NCBI GenBank assembly: GCA_029260345.1
Contig: JAJDDK010000002.1
Span: forward strand, 394,457 to 458,456
Direction: 5' to 3'
DNA from: Phycisphaerales bacterium
GTDB taxonomy: Bacteria; Planctomycetota; Phycisphaerae; Phycisphaerales; UBA1924
DNA length: 64,000 bases
Shown here piece after piece: positions 36,655 through 46,074 of the stretch. A program made the position numbers and the translations under genes. The notes below the pieces were generated by a model. That model saw only the letters and a program-made list of their open reading frames with translations, did no database searches and was not told the DNA's origin. Positions within the stretch are counted from its first letter, which is position 1, and each line of letters begins with the position of its first letter.

Positions 36655-36759
36655 CTGAATCGTTTCAACTGTTTCAACATGATGCACCCCAGAGCCGGGT
36701 GGTCCGCACACCTCCCGGCTCGCCCCCATGCTCGCGTCGTTGGCTGACCGACGCACCAG

Positions 36760-36799
36760 ACGCCCTCGGGTTCACCACCCCGAGGGCGTTGTTTTTTTG
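36760..36799 (+). terminator. Rho-independent terminator
   Basis: ACGCCCTCGGG pairs perfectly with CCCGAGGGCGT, followed by TGTTTTTTT. It ends transcription of the large dockerin-tailed gene about 105 bases after its stop and just before the convergent MgtC-family gene. Confidence 0.9.
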
Positions 36800-36801
36800 A
36801 G

Positions 36802-38043
36802 TTACAGAAAGAAAACAAGGCCAAGCCCAATGAGGATCAGTGCGAGAAATGGCGCCATGACATATCGAAACAACCGCCATCCGCCGATGACGCCGGCCAA
36901 TCCGGCTTTGAACGCAAGATTCGCAAGCACGGCGATCACGATAACCCGCCAGCCGACGCCCGGCGTCACGCCGTTCTCCGCTTCAATCATGCGGGAGGTG
37001 GAGAGCGTGATTGCATCGACGTCGGTCAGCCCGGAGATCACGGCGATGACGTACAGGCCGCTCTCGCCGAACCAATCTTTTGCGGCGGCGATGGCGAGCA
37101 GCACCAGCGCATACAGCGCGGCGAAGATGAGGGCCGGTTTCAATTCGACTGGATTGTCCGGCTCCCGAATCTCGCCGGACGCAGATCGCGTCATGAACCA
37201 GGCCCCGATCGACCACAACGCGCCGAAGCAGAGCAAGATCCCCAGCGGCAAAGCGGCGATCCTCAGGAACGAAGGCGCGACCACTGCGATTTCAATCACC
37301 ACGCGGACGATCGACACGAGCGACGCAAGCAGAATTGCCATCGCGGCGACGGCCGCTCCGGCATGGTCACGATCCACCTTTTGAGCGTAGCTGGCGGTCG
37401 TTGCGGTGCTCGAAATGGCGCCGCCGATCAGCCCGGCGACGACGACGCCGGCGCGAGCGCCGAAGAGTTTGTAGAGCACGTATCCGACGAAGCTGATTCC
37501 GGAAACCAGCACAACCATCAGCCAGATGTTGCGGAGATTGAGAACGTCATACGGCCCGAACGACGAATCCGGGAGGACCGGCAGTATCACGAGCGTGATG
37601 AGCGCGAACTGCATGACGGCGCGCACGTCCTTCTCACCCAGTCGCTCCACAAATTCATGCATCGCGGCTTTGGCATAGAGCAGCACGGCCACACCGGCGC
37701 CGAGCGCGACCGCCACGCCCCGATCACCCAGCACGACGTAGGCGCCAATCAGAAACATCGCGACGATGGCGATCTCAGTCGTGATGCCGAAGTCGTCGTC
37801 GCCGCGGGAGAATTTGCCAATGTTGCCGACGACTGTCGCCGCGATCACGCCAAGTAGCGCGGCGGCGACGATCCAGCCCCCATAAGACTCCGCGAGCAAG
37901 GCGGACAACGTCCCCGTCAGTGTGATCAGCGGAAACGTGCGCACCCCGGCAACGTCCGCGCCCTTGCGCTCGCGCTGCATGCCGACGAGGAGACCGAGTC
38001 CGAGGGAAATGCCGAGCGTTTGAAAGACGGGGGGAATATCCAC
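36802..38043 (-). CDS. MgtC/SapB-family membrane protein with DUF4010 domain
   Basis: A 413-residue protein with roughly eleven hydrophobic helices. The N-terminal half is MgtC/SapB-like (LGLGLLVGMQRERKG, then VRTFPLITLTGTLSALLA). The C-terminal half is the DUF4010 domain (GGAISSTATTASYA, and SGLTDVDAITLSTSRMI near the end). The start is a GTG at 38043 with TAGAAT six bases upstream and no Shine-Dalgarno. The role is uncertain; MgtC proteins are linked to Mg2+ limitation and membrane homeostasis. It is 33 bases downstream of the HAF-repeat gene on the same strand. Confidence 0.9.
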   Translation of the reverse strand: MDIPPVFQTLGISLGLGLLVGMQRERKGADVAGVRTFPLITLTGTLSALLAESYGGWIVAAALLGVIAATVVGNIGKFSRGDDDFGITTEIAIVAMFLIGAYVVLGDRGVAVALGAGVAVLLYAKAAMHEFVERLGEKDVRAVMQFALITLVILPVLPDSSFGPYDVLNLRNIWLMVVLVSGISFVGYVLYKLFGARAGVVVAGLIGGAISSTATTASYAQKVDRDHAGAAVAAMAILLASLVSIVRVVIEIAVVAPSFLRIAALPLGILLCFGALWSIGAWFMTRSASGEIREPDNPVELKPALIFAALYALVLLAIAAAKDWFGESGLYVIAVISGLTDVDAITLSTSRMIEAENGVTPGVGWRVIVIAVLANLAFKAGLAGVIGGWRLFRYVMAPFLALILIGLGLVFFL

Positions 38044-38049
38044 ACTTGT

Positions 38050-38055
38050 ATTCTA
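38050..38055 (-). promoter_or_regulatory. TANNNT -10 box before the MgtC-family gene
   Basis: TAGAAT-acaagt-GTG on the minus strand, so the initiating GTG would lie at or next to the transcript 5' end. Confidence 0.5.
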
Positions 38056-38076
38056 GATGAGAGCGTCAATTCGCGA

Positions 38077-39192
38077 TCATAGACGTCGCCGCTTGCTCCA
38101 CAGGAGGGCGCCCGCACCGAACATTGGCCATAGCGCGCCCGGCGTCGGAATGGCGCCCAGGTGGAGGCGATATGTGAAGGCCGTGTTTCCATCAATCGCC
38201 AATCCGATGATGACGCCGGCGTTGTTGATGGCGGTCGCCGTGCGAATCGTTCCAATGAAGGATTCCGGAACGAGCGTGTTGAGATCAATCATGCCGTCCT
38301 CGGGCGTCCAGAGGAAGCCGAACGAATCCCAATACTTTTCCGATCCCGCCTGCCCGACGACCCAATTGTTGTCATTGATGTCCAATGCAAAGGAAATGAC
38401 GTCCGGCGAGTTCGCAAGCGCCTGCATACCGTGTTCATCGTCGTAGATGAAGGCTCGATCGGTGAAGTCCTCGGCAAGCCTCGTCGTACCGACGATCACC
38501 TCGTGGTTGTTCACCGCAGTCGCTTCACTGCGGCCGCCGACCGGCGCGCCGAGGCTGATCATGCCGTCTGCGTCGGTGAAACGAAACGCAACCTGGTCGT
38601 GCTCCGAGCCATGAGGCAATTCTGCGACGCCCACGACTGTTCCATGATCGTTGATATCGCGAGCGAAACTTCCATACCCACCCATGTCGCCAAGCAATGT
38701 GTAGCCGCTGTCCGCCATCCATCGGTACGCTTCCAATCCGCCTCCCGGAGCTGCGATTGCGCCAATGACGACGTTGTTGGCGCCGATCGCCATCGCGGCG
38801 TTCAGGCCGAATTGAGTCAGGGGGTCAATATCGAACGTGGAGCCATCGGGGTAATAGAGAGTAGCGTTCAGACCATCGGGCGGACCTGACATGGTCACGA
38901 GCACCGTGCCGTCATCATTGTGAGCGATGTAATCGAACGATTGTTCGCTTTGTGGTTTGGTCAATGCATGGAGTGCGCCATCAATTGACTGCACGGCCAC
39001 CATTTGGGCATACCCATTGATGTCGTCTCCGACGTAGAAGGCTCCCGCGACATCGCCATGTTCATTGAGACTGAGCCGGCCAAACACGTAGAGATCGAGT
39101 CGTTCGATAAATGTCGCGATCGGCGCCGCGGCGGCGGTCAGCGGACAAAGAACAACGGCTGCGATGGCGAACATCGCGGTTGCTTTCGGCAT
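38077..39192 (-). CDS. Secreted HAF-repeat protein with PEP-CTERM-like tail
   Basis: A 371-residue protein. The ATG at 39192 has GGAG upstream, and the signal peptide (AMFAIAAVVLCPLTAAAA) is cleaved near AAA-PIA. The body consists of repeated units of the extracellular HAF type: ARDINDHGTVVGVAELP, ATAVNNHEVIVGTTRL, ALDINDNNWVVGQAGS and ATAINNAGVIIGLAI, which form a beta-propeller-like array. The tail has PTPGALWPMFGAGALLW followed by a basic end (KRRRL), matching the PEP-CTERM layout in a weaker form. A surface or extracellular role is inferred. The upstream extension to 39855 is out of keeping with the signal peptide. Confidence 0.86.
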   Translation of the reverse strand: MPKATAMFAIAAVVLCPLTAAAAPIATFIERLDLYVFGRLSLNEHGDVAGAFYVGDDINGYAQMVAVQSIDGALHALTKPQSEQSFDYIAHNDDGTVLVTMSGPPDGLNATLYYPDGSTFDIDPLTQFGLNAAMAIGANNVVIGAIAAPGGGLEAYRWMADSGYTLLGDMGGYGSFARDINDHGTVVGVAELPHGSEHDQVAFRFTDADGMISLGAPVGGRSEATAVNNHEVIVGTTRLAEDFTDRAFIYDDEHGMQALANSPDVISFALDINDNNWVVGQAGSEKYWDSFGFLWTPEDGMIDLNTLVPESFIGTIRTATAINNAGVIIGLAIDGNTAFTYRLHLGAIPTPGALWPMFGAGALLWSKRRRL

Positions 39193-39306
39193 CGGTCGTG
39201 TCTCCAGTGTCGGCGGCGGATTGCCAGATGCGTGCGCATCGGCAATTTGGTCGAAATGACCGCACCATTGAGCTCGAAGTTTCTCGCGGAGCCCTGTCTG
39301 TTCGGG

Positions 39307-39312
39307 TATAGT
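39307..39312 (+). promoter_or_regulatory. TANNNT -10 box before the radical SAM gene
   Basis: TATAGT-tcgggt-ATG. The box is part of a short direct repeat (GTTCGGGTAT occurs again at 39311-39320). It suggests a leaderless mRNA. Confidence 0.5.
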
Positions 39313-39318
39313 TCGGGT

Positions 39319-40452
39319 ATGTCCGATGAGACGGAATATCGGGATGCCTTGCCGCGAGGGGCAGTCCGGGGTCGCGGAGCCGGCTTGGCGCCGGGGAATC
39401 GCTTCGAGTCCGTGCGGCTGCACGTCCTCGGCGAAGCGCTGGATGACGAACTCCGCGAGCATCCCTGCGGCGAACAAGTCCGCACGGAAGTCCTGCCCGA
39501 TCACGCCCGTTCCGTCATCAATCGCGTGGATAGCGACGACCTGAATTTCAACTGGACATTCAACCCGTACCGTGGCTGCGAACACGGCTGCATCTACTGC
39601 TACGCGCGTCCGACGCACGAGAACCTCGGCTACTCCTGCGGCCTCGACTTCGAAACCAAGATCCTCGCCAAGCTGGATGCGCCGGCGCTCCTGGCGCGCG
39701 AACTCTCCAAACCGAAGTGGGAGGGTGATTCGATCATGGTGTCGGGCGTGACGGACCCGTACCAGCCGACGGAAGCCAAACTCAAACTCATGCGCGCGTG
39801 TCTTGAGGTGTTCGCAGAGCGGCGCCAGCCGATTTCGATAGTCACCAAGAATCATCTAGTCACGCGCGATCTTGATTTGCTTCGTGCAATGGCGGCGGAT
39901 GGCGCCGTTTCCGTCGCGGTCAGCATCACCACACTGGACAAATCCCTCGCGGCGAAGATGGAGCCGCGCGCGTCGAATCCGGCGGATCGGTTGCGAACGG
40001 TGCGCGAGCTGCGGGAAGCCGGTGTTCCGGTCGGCGTGATGATGGCGCCCATCGTGCCGGGGCTGACCGATCACGAGATCCCAAAGCTGCTTGAAGCGGC
40101 GTCAGATGCTGGGGCCATGTGCGCAAGTTGGGTGTTGCTTCGCCTGCCGCACCAAGTAAAGGCGCTTTTTCTGGAATGGGTGGCGCGGCATTACCCGGAT
40201 CGGGCGGCAATGGTGGAGCAGCGCATACGCGATACGCGTGACGGGGCGCTCTACAACTCCACCTTCCGAGTGCGTCAGCGCGGCCACGGCGAAAGAGCCA
40301 AACAAATCAAGCAATCATTCGATCTGTTCGCTCGCCGGTACAACCTCGACGGCCAATGGCCGAAGCATTCGCGCGAAGCTTTTCTGGAGCGCAAGCCGGC
40401 TTTTGTTGAACTCGGCAGGGAGCGAAACAAAAACCAGATGCGCCTCTTTTAG
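39319..40452 (+). CDS. Radical SAM protein of the PA0069/Rv2578c type
   Basis: A 377-residue radical SAM enzyme. The cluster motif is CEHGCIYC (C87, C91, C94), flanked by NWTFNPYRGC, which is characteristic of this subfamily. Further features are VSGVTDPYQPTEAKLKL and the barrel strand VGVMMAPIVPGLTD. These proteins resemble the SplB spore photoproduct lyase group, but their substrate is unknown. The C-terminus ends in a basic KNQMRLF. I chose ATG 39319 because TATAGT lies six bases before it and the longer frame has no conserved sequence. Confidence 0.92.
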   Translation: MSDETEYRDALPRGAVRGRGAGLAPGNRFESVRLHVLGEALDDELREHPCGEQVRTEVLPDHARSVINRVDSDDLNFNWTFNPYRGCEHGCIYCYARPTHENLGYSCGLDFETKILAKLDAPALLARELSKPKWEGDSIMVSGVTDPYQPTEAKLKLMRACLEVFAERRQPISIVTKNHLVTRDLDLLRAMAADGAVSVAVSITTLDKSLAAKMEPRASNPADRLRTVRELREAGVPVGVMMAPIVPGLTDHEIPKLLEAASDAGAMCASWVLLRLPHQVKALFLEWVARHYPDRAAMVEQRIRDTRDGALYNSTFRVRQRGHGERAKQIKQSFDLFARRYNLDGQWPKHSREAFLERKPAFVELGRERNKNQMRLF

Positions 40453-40464
40453 AAGCGCATCTGG
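40434..40464. terminator. Bidirectional terminator overlapping a stop codon
   Basis: CCAGATGCGC and GCGCATCTGG form a perfect ten-base stem. On the plus strand it overlaps the stop codon of the radical SAM gene and is followed by TTTGAAT. On the minus strand it is followed by TTTTTGTTTC and serves the gene ending at 40506. Confidence 0.8.
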
Positions 40465-40505
40465 TTTGAATATCAAGGAAATCTGAATTGAGAGGCGCTT
40501 TGGCC

Positions 40506-41495
40506 TTATTTGCAAATGCCCCAATTGGTAAGCACAGTCGCGAGGTCGATGCCATTGACGACGCCGTCCCCGTTCAAATCGCCGGAGCAGGACATCGGTT
40601 CGCACACGTCAAGCACACCGTTGCCGTTGGCGTCCAGTGACGGATTCGCATCGATTTCGCACGAATCGATCTGGCCATTGGAGTTGCAATCGAGTGACGG
40701 GTTGTTTGCGATATCGATCGCATCATCCGTTCCATTGCCATCGCAATCGTTGACCTGGCCGCACTCGACCTGGCGGTAGGTGACGGACATGATCCAGTCC
40801 CCGCTGACGCCGAGTGCGCACGCATCGACCCAGCCGAGGCCTTGCGCGAAAATGGCGTTCTTGCCGGCCTGACAGCCATTGCCGTCGTGGTTTGGCGCTG
40901 CGCTGCTGGGGGTCATGTTGTTGGCGATGCGCAAGCTCACGGTGAAGGGGCCGCCGTTCACAATGCGCGAACCCGTTCCGGGCGCTGACGTGAGATCAAA
41001 TTCGTTGATTGAGCCGTCGGTCATGACCGGTCCTTCAACCTCCCACTGAAAGGCGCCGGGGTTCGGCAAACCGTTCGGATAAATGCGCAGCGCATCTTCG
41101 AGCGATTGCCCCTGCCCGCCGAACACGGAGCTCCAGCCGATGCGGATTTTGGTGATCTCGATCGGGTAATGGGATGGCGGCGCATTCAAAATGACGGCGC
41201 ACTCTTCATTGGCGACGAAGCCGGGCACGGCGACCGTCTGGCCGATGATGTTGAAGTTCTCAAGAATCTCATCAGGGCACGGCGCGCCGCCTTCCGTCGT
41301 GAAGCCGCTCTGAACGATGCGGCTCGACGCCAGCGCGCCAGCATGGCTCGTAAGCGTGAATTCGCGTTCTCCACTCGGCGTGATCGACTCCACTGGCGCC
41401 GCGGACACCTGACCCAGCGCGGCTTCCGCCCCGACAGTGACAAGTGCAGCGCAAGCGGACATGAGAAACAGCGGGCTCGACAAATGACGTGACAT
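40506..41495 (-). CDS. Secreted protein with TSP3-like and dockerin-like repeats
   Basis: A 329-residue protein. The ATG at 41495 follows GGAGAG, and the signal peptide ends near ALGQ (LVTVGAEAALGQ). The middle domain is beta-rich with no known motif (IPYPNGL-type Asn/Pro/Gly turns). The C-terminus has thrombospondin-type-3-like calcium loops (DCDGNGTDDAIDI, DCNSNGQIDSCEI, DANGNGVLDVCE), then one dockerin-like unit (LNGDGVVNGIDLATVLTNWG). It probably sits on the cell surface or is released. Function is not assigned. Confidence 0.86.
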   Translation of the reverse strand: MSRHLSSPLFLMSACAALVTVGAEAALGQVSAAPVESITPSGEREFTLTSHAGALASSRIVQSGFTTEGGAPCPDEILENFNIIGQTVAVPGFVANEECAVILNAPPSHYPIEITKIRIGWSSVFGGQGQSLEDALRIYPNGLPNPGAFQWEVEGPVMTDGSINEFDLTSAPGTGSRIVNGGPFTVSLRIANNMTPSSAAPNHDGNGCQAGKNAIFAQGLGWVDACALGVSGDWIMSVTYRQVECGQVNDCDGNGTDDAIDIANNPSLDCNSNGQIDSCEIDANPSLDANGNGVLDVCEPMSCSGDLNGDGVVNGIDLATVLTNWGICK

Positions 41496-41660
41496 GGGTC
41501 TCTCCGGGCGGTGAAGAATGAACGGCAGCCGCACGTTCCGTGTCGCGGCGTGATGCATTCGAGTCTAACGGCGCCGCCGAACGGTTGGAATAGTGGACAC
41601 CCAACTCAGGGTGATTCGTCCGAGAATGCAGTGGTGTGCGAGGCTTTGAGCGTCGCGCCG

Positions 41661-44198
41661 CTATATGCATGGTCCCCAGTTCGCGAGCAACGCAGCAAGG
41701 TCAGCCCCGTTGACGACGCCGTCACCGTTGAGGTCGGCTTGAGTTTCAGTCTTTCCCCACGCGGCCAACAGATCGGCAAGATCGGCGCCATTGACCATTT
41801 GATCCGATGTCAGGTCCTGGGGGCATGTGAATGACGAGATGTCAAAGGTATAGGCGCTGCCGCCGCCGTTGTCGCCGTAGACGCCCGCGAGCAGGCGGCC
41901 GGATTCGATGACGAACGCCGCGCCGAATTGATCGTCTGCGCTTGCGTCACAGGTGGAGAGAACGGCAACCGCGTCCCAGACGCCATTCATTTCACGAAAC
42001 ACATGCACAACACCGGCGTTATCGATTGAACCAACATCAGCGAGTGGAGCGCCGATCGCCACGATTTCGCCCAGAATTAAGGCATGTTCACCAAATCGGT
42101 CGTTCACGAAGCCTTCGTCGCCCGGCGCGGCGAATTCGTGAACAAGGGTCCAGGTGAGCGGCGCGGAGCGCTCATAGAGATAAACACGCTCCAGCCCGGG
42201 CGCGCCGATAAGCAAGCGGTCGCCTTCGAGTGATATCGAGGCTCCGAAGAGATCGAACTCCATCGGATCCGGAGACGGGATCACACTGTGCGGCACGATG
42301 TCGCCGCCGGGCGTGCGCTCAAAGATATGGACGGCGCCTGCGCTCGTGCTGTTGAAACCCGCAGGCGCGCCAATCAATACAGACTCTTCGTCAACAGCCA
42401 TGGATGAGCCAAAGTGCGCGCCATTAACAGGCAAGACAGCCGTCAGCTTCGTTTGAAATGTGAACGGGGCGCTGCCGCTCCGTTGATACACATACACCGA
42501 GCCAGCGCTAAACACTTCGCCAAGTGTTTCGTCAGCGCCGACCAGGAGCAATTCAGGCGTCACATGCACGTCGCCGCCGAACCACGGGACCAATTCTTCT
42601 GACTCGGCGAGAAGCGTCTGCGAGTAATTCCAATCGCCCTGTTCATCTCGTATGTAAACGTACGCGGCGCCATCGTCATTCGCAGAGCCGTTGCGCCCCG
42701 GCGCGCCGATCGCAAGCAAATCGCCATTGCGATGCAGCCCGACGCCGAAGGAATCATCCTCTTGCAAATCGGGCGGGATGAGTATGTCAATCTGCGTCCA
42801 GGTGAGATCGGACTGGCGTACGAAAATGTAGACCGACCCGGAATCAACGCCGGCCGACGTCGTATTCGACGGCGCCGCAACGATGGCCATGTCTTCATCT
42901 ATTGCCACCGATTGTCCAAAGCGATCAGAATTGCTCAGGTCGATCGGTTGAATCTTTGCTTCCTGAAGGCTCTCAGGAGAACACAGTGGCTCGACCACAT
43001 GTCCGTTGACTCGAAGCGGGCCAAAAAAGTAGTCATCGGCGGCAAACTGCGGATCATCCTCATCGTCAAACCCGAATCCATATTGAATGGCGTCGAAAGT
43101 GCTCGCGAGCGCCAGATTCCAATGCGGAGCCTGGCCAAAGATTCCGTAGGTTGGCGCTTCAACGTTGAATACATTCGATGCGATGCCGACGCCCTCGACA
43201 ACGTCTCGTGTTTTTTCGTCATCGACATAGCCGGGATATGTGCAAATCCATCCAACCGGGTCGCCGTCGATCGGGGAAATGTCGCCGGAGGCCATGCGCG
43301 GATCAATGAATGGAGGATTCGCCGCGATCGTGTCCTGCGTCTTCACCCAAAGGCTGTATGACGCGCCCGACTGCTCGGCGGTCAGATTTCCCATGAGCGT
43401 GAACCACTGATTAAGTGGGAATGGGAAATTTGGATGTGTGCCGCTGGCGTAGAAGTCTATAAGGGTTCCGGGAAGCTGATCATCTGGCCCGGCCGAAACA
43501 AAACGATCGAGCACATCGTGTTCATTCTGCGCCCAGTCGAAATTGAAATTGTGGTTTGTGCCTCCAAAGAACACGCGATCAACAACGACCGCTTCTTCTA
43601 TTGACACCGGGCTCCACCACACGCTCGTTCGCGGCTGACCGTCCGAAGAAACGAGATAGATGTCTTGCGCAAACTGAACGTAATTGAGTTCCGTCGGCGC
43701 GTAATACGAGAGGCTGATTCGATTCGTCCCGAGCAAACGGAATTCCGTTTCGTATCCAGCCTGCGCCGTCGCTCGCGCCGCCGCGCTGAAAACCGGGATC
43801 GTGCCAAACGCCGGCGAGTCGCCGATCGGATGCGAAGCTCCGGCCGCTTGCATGATCGCCAAAGTCGCGGCGCCGAACCACGGTTGCGACGAAGTCCACG
43901 TGAGTCCGGCAGGATTCAGTTGTTGCGAGAGCGGCACGAATGAATCCGGCGGATTGGAATAGTCGGTCAGCGCATACGTCGTGAAGTCATCGATGTAATC
44001 AAACGATGGCGGCCCGCCGCCCTCGGGCGCGAATGACGGCGACGCCGTCCTCGCCTCCCATGGCAGCAACATCAGCGACGAGCCATTCTCGATTCCGCTA
44101 TCTATCGGGCTGATCGATCGCAGATCAGATTGAGCGAAAAGTGACGGCGCCGCGATATTGACAGCCGAAAAACAAAAAAGAGAGCGCATCCATCCCAT
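41661..44198 (-). CDS. Secreted FG-GAP-repeat protein with dockerin-like tail
   Basis: An 845-residue protein starting at ATG 44198 behind AAAGGAGG; upstream codons to 44345 are not likely translated. The signal peptide is cleaved near LFAQ. The N-terminal 350 residues are a lectin-like or jelly-roll region of unknown type. The middle has repeated FG-GAP propeller blades: DRFGQSVAIDEDMAIVAAPS, DSFGVGLHRNGDLLAIGAPG, AHFGSSMAVDEESVLIGAPA, DLFGASISLEGDRLLIGAPG, DQFGAAFVIESGRLLAGV. The end has two dockerin-like units. Such proteins are extracellular adhesins or matrix proteins; the ligand is unknown. Confidence 0.9.
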   Translation of the reverse strand: MGWMRSLFCFSAVNIAAPSLFAQSDLRSISPIDSGIENGSSLMLLPWEARTASPSFAPEGGGPPSFDYIDDFTTYALTDYSNPPDSFVPLSQQLNPAGLTWTSSQPWFGAATLAIMQAAGASHPIGDSPAFGTIPVFSAAARATAQAGYETEFRLLGTNRISLSYYAPTELNYVQFAQDIYLVSSDGQPRTSVWWSPVSIEEAVVVDRVFFGGTNHNFNFDWAQNEHDVLDRFVSAGPDDQLPGTLIDFYASGTHPNFPFPLNQWFTLMGNLTAEQSGASYSLWVKTQDTIAANPPFIDPRMASGDISPIDGDPVGWICTYPGYVDDEKTRDVVEGVGIASNVFNVEAPTYGIFGQAPHWNLALASTFDAIQYGFGFDDEDDPQFAADDYFFGPLRVNGHVVEPLCSPESLQEAKIQPIDLSNSDRFGQSVAIDEDMAIVAAPSNTTSAGVDSGSVYIFVRQSDLTWTQIDILIPPDLQEDDSFGVGLHRNGDLLAIGAPGRNGSANDDGAAYVYIRDEQGDWNYSQTLLAESEELVPWFGGDVHVTPELLLVGADETLGEVFSAGSVYVYQRSGSAPFTFQTKLTAVLPVNGAHFGSSMAVDEESVLIGAPAGFNSTSAGAVHIFERTPGGDIVPHSVIPSPDPMEFDLFGASISLEGDRLLIGAPGLERVYLYERSAPLTWTLVHEFAAPGDEGFVNDRFGEHALILGEIVAIGAPLADVGSIDNAGVVHVFREMNGVWDAVAVLSTCDASADDQFGAAFVIESGRLLAGVYGDNGGGSAYTFDISSFTCPQDLTSDQMVNGADLADLLAAWGKTETQADLNGDGVVNGADLAALLANWGPCI

Positions 44199-44358
44199 CG
44201 CCGCCTCCTTTCTCATTCGCATTGTGGCAAGCCCTTCCCGGATCGCCAGCAAATTCGAGGCGGTCCCGAAGTGGTTCCGAGAAAAGGGCTGATCGAGCTT
44301 GCGCAATCCATATGGGGATTTGAGGTCTCGAAAGGCTGCTTCCATCGACTCTCATCTC

Positions 44359-44364
44359 TACACT
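44359..44364 (+). promoter_or_regulatory. TANNNT -10 box before the mutase gene
   Basis: TACACT-tgcacc-ATG, a six-base gap with no Shine-Dalgarno. The -35 region is not evident. Confidence 0.45.
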
Positions 44365-44370
44365 TGCACC

Positions 44371-46074
44371 ATGAGCACGACCCAGACCAGCAATTCCTCG
44401 ATCTCCGGCCCCGGCATTGACGGACGGCACGCGGGGATCGATCCGCACGCCGTGACCATCTCCGGCATCGTTCTGGACCCGTCCTACGGGCCGGAATCGC
44501 CGTCGGAGTCGCTCCAGCACTTCAGCCGCGACATTGCGGCGCCGGGGCAGTACCCATTCACGCGCGGCCTTTTCCCGGAGGGGTATCGCAGCCGCCTCTG
44601 GACGATGCGCCAGTTCGCCGGGTTCGGGTCGGCCGAGGACACGAATAAGCGGTTCAAATACTTGCTCTCCGCCGCGGAGGGAACGAAGGCGAACACGGGT
44701 CTCTCGACGGCGTTCGATCTGCCCACCCTCATGGGGCGGGACTCGGACGATGCGCTCAGTGTCGGCGAGGTCGGCAAGTGCGGCGTCGCGATCGACACCA
44801 TCGAAGACATGCACCGCCTATACGCGGACATCCCCATCAATCATGTGACGGTCAGCCAGACCATCAACGGCCCCGGCGCCGTGATCTGGGCGATGTACCT
44901 CGCGATGGCGAAGCAGCGCGGCATCTCGTGGGACACACTGGGCGGCACACTTCAGAACGACATTCTCAAAGAGTTCCATTCGCAGAACGAGTTCATTTAT
45001 CCGCCGGAGCCGAGCGTGAAGCTCGTCGTGGACACGATTGAGTTTCAGACGCAGTACGTGCCGCGCTGGAACAGCGTGTCGATCAGCGGCTATCACATCC
45101 GTGAAGCGGGCTCGACGGCGACGCAGGAGCTGGCATTCACACTGCGCGACGGCATGGAGTACGTCGAAGCGTGCCTCGAGCGCGGCATGGACATCGACGC
45201 CTTCGCCCCGCGCCTGTCGTTCTTCTTCAACAGCCACAACGAATTCTTCGAAGAGATCTGCAAGCTGCGTGCGGCTCGGCGCATCTGGGCCCGCATGATG
45301 CGCGAGCGCTACGGCGCCAAGAACGAGCGTTCATGGTTCATGAAGACGCACGTGCAGACTGCGGGATGCTCGCTCACCGAGCAGCAGCCCATGAACAACA
45401 TTGTGCGTGTGGCCTATCAGGCCATGGCCGCGGTGATGGGGGGCTGCCAGAGCTTGCATACGGATTCGATGGACGAAACCCTCGGCCTTCCGACGGAACA
45501 GGCGGTGAAGGTCGCGCTGCGCACCCAGCAGATTCTGGCGCACGAGACCGGCGTGACGCGCGTGGTCGATCCGCTGGGGGGCTCGTGGTTTGTCGAGCAG
45601 CTTACGGACACGATGGAGGCGGAAGCGCTGACGTACATCGCCGAGATCGACGAAATGGGCGGCGGCGCATGGCCGAAGGGCCGCGCGGGTGTGGTCAACG
45701 GCATCAACAAGGGGTACTTCCGGCGCCAGATCGCCGAAGCGTCGTACCGGTTCAGCGAAGAGTGCGAAGCGGGCGACCGGCTCGTGGTTGGCGTGAACGC
45801 GTACCGCGATGAAAACGAGACGCGCGACATCGAAATCCTCTCAATCTCGCACGATGTCGAGGTCGTGCAGGTGGAGCGCCTGACGGAGTTCAAGAACCGA
45901 CGCGATGACGGCGGCGTGAACAAAGCGCTGGATGCGATTCGTTCAGCGGCTCGCAAGGGCGAAAACGTGATGCCGGCGCTGGTCGACGGCGCGCTCGCAA
46001 ACTGCACACTCGGCGAGATGGTGCAGGCGATGGCGGATATTTACGGGCGGTATACGGGCGGGCCGGAGTGGTGA
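44371..46074 (+). CDS. Methylmalonyl-CoA-mutase-type large subunit without B12 domain
   Basis: A 567-residue TIM-barrel subunit of a cobalamin-dependent acyl-CoA mutase. Diagnostic segments are GLSTAFDLPTLMGRDSDD, VSQTINGPGAVIWAMYLAMA, GTLQNDILKEF, YHIREAGSTATQELAF and HVQTAGCSLTEQQPMNN. The protein stops after the barrel, so the cobalamin-binding domain must be a separate protein not in this window. The substrate may be methylmalonyl-CoA or isobutyryl/2-hydroxyisobutyryl-CoA; the sequence does not settle it. Its stop codon is immediately followed by the MntA start, which indicates co-transcription with a toxin-antitoxin pair. Confidence 0.9.
   Translation: MSTTQTSNSSISGPGIDGRHAGIDPHAVTISGIVLDPSYGPESPSESLQHFSRDIAAPGQYPFTRGLFPEGYRSRLWTMRQFAGFGSAEDTNKRFKYLLSAAEGTKANTGLSTAFDLPTLMGRDSDDALSVGEVGKCGVAIDTIEDMHRLYADIPINHVTVSQTINGPGAVIWAMYLAMAKQRGISWDTLGGTLQNDILKEFHSQNEFIYPPEPSVKLVVDTIEFQTQYVPRWNSVSISGYHIREAGSTATQELAFTLRDGMEYVEACLERGMDIDAFAPRLSFFFNSHNEFFEEICKLRAARRIWARMMRERYGAKNERSWFMKTHVQTAGCSLTEQQPMNNIVRVAYQAMAAVMGGCQSLHTDSMDETLGLPTEQAVKVALRTQQILAHETGVTRVVDPLGGSWFVEQLTDTMEAEALTYIAEIDEMGGGAWPKGRAGVVNGINKGYFRRQIAEASYRFSEECEAGDRLVVGVNAYRDENETRDIEILSISHDVEVVQVERLTEFKNRRDDGGVNKALDAIRSAARKGENVMPALVDGALANCTLGEMVQAMADIYGRYTGGPEW

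Noticed and set aside
35545..36756. Long minus-strand open frame (403 codons) opposite the dockerin-tailed gene
   Set aside because: The repeated GAC/GGC codons of the plus-strand protein keep the reverse frame open. It has no family features or start signal.
39301..39320. Direct repeat of GTTCGGGTAT as a possible iteron or operator
   Set aside because: There are only two overlapping copies, and one contains the start codon. The -10-like box explains it better.
40580..40760. Short Asp/Asn-Gly coding periodicity as a CRISPR-like or tandem DNA repeat
   Set aside because: The period follows calcium-loop codons within one gene and has no constant repeat/spacer layout.
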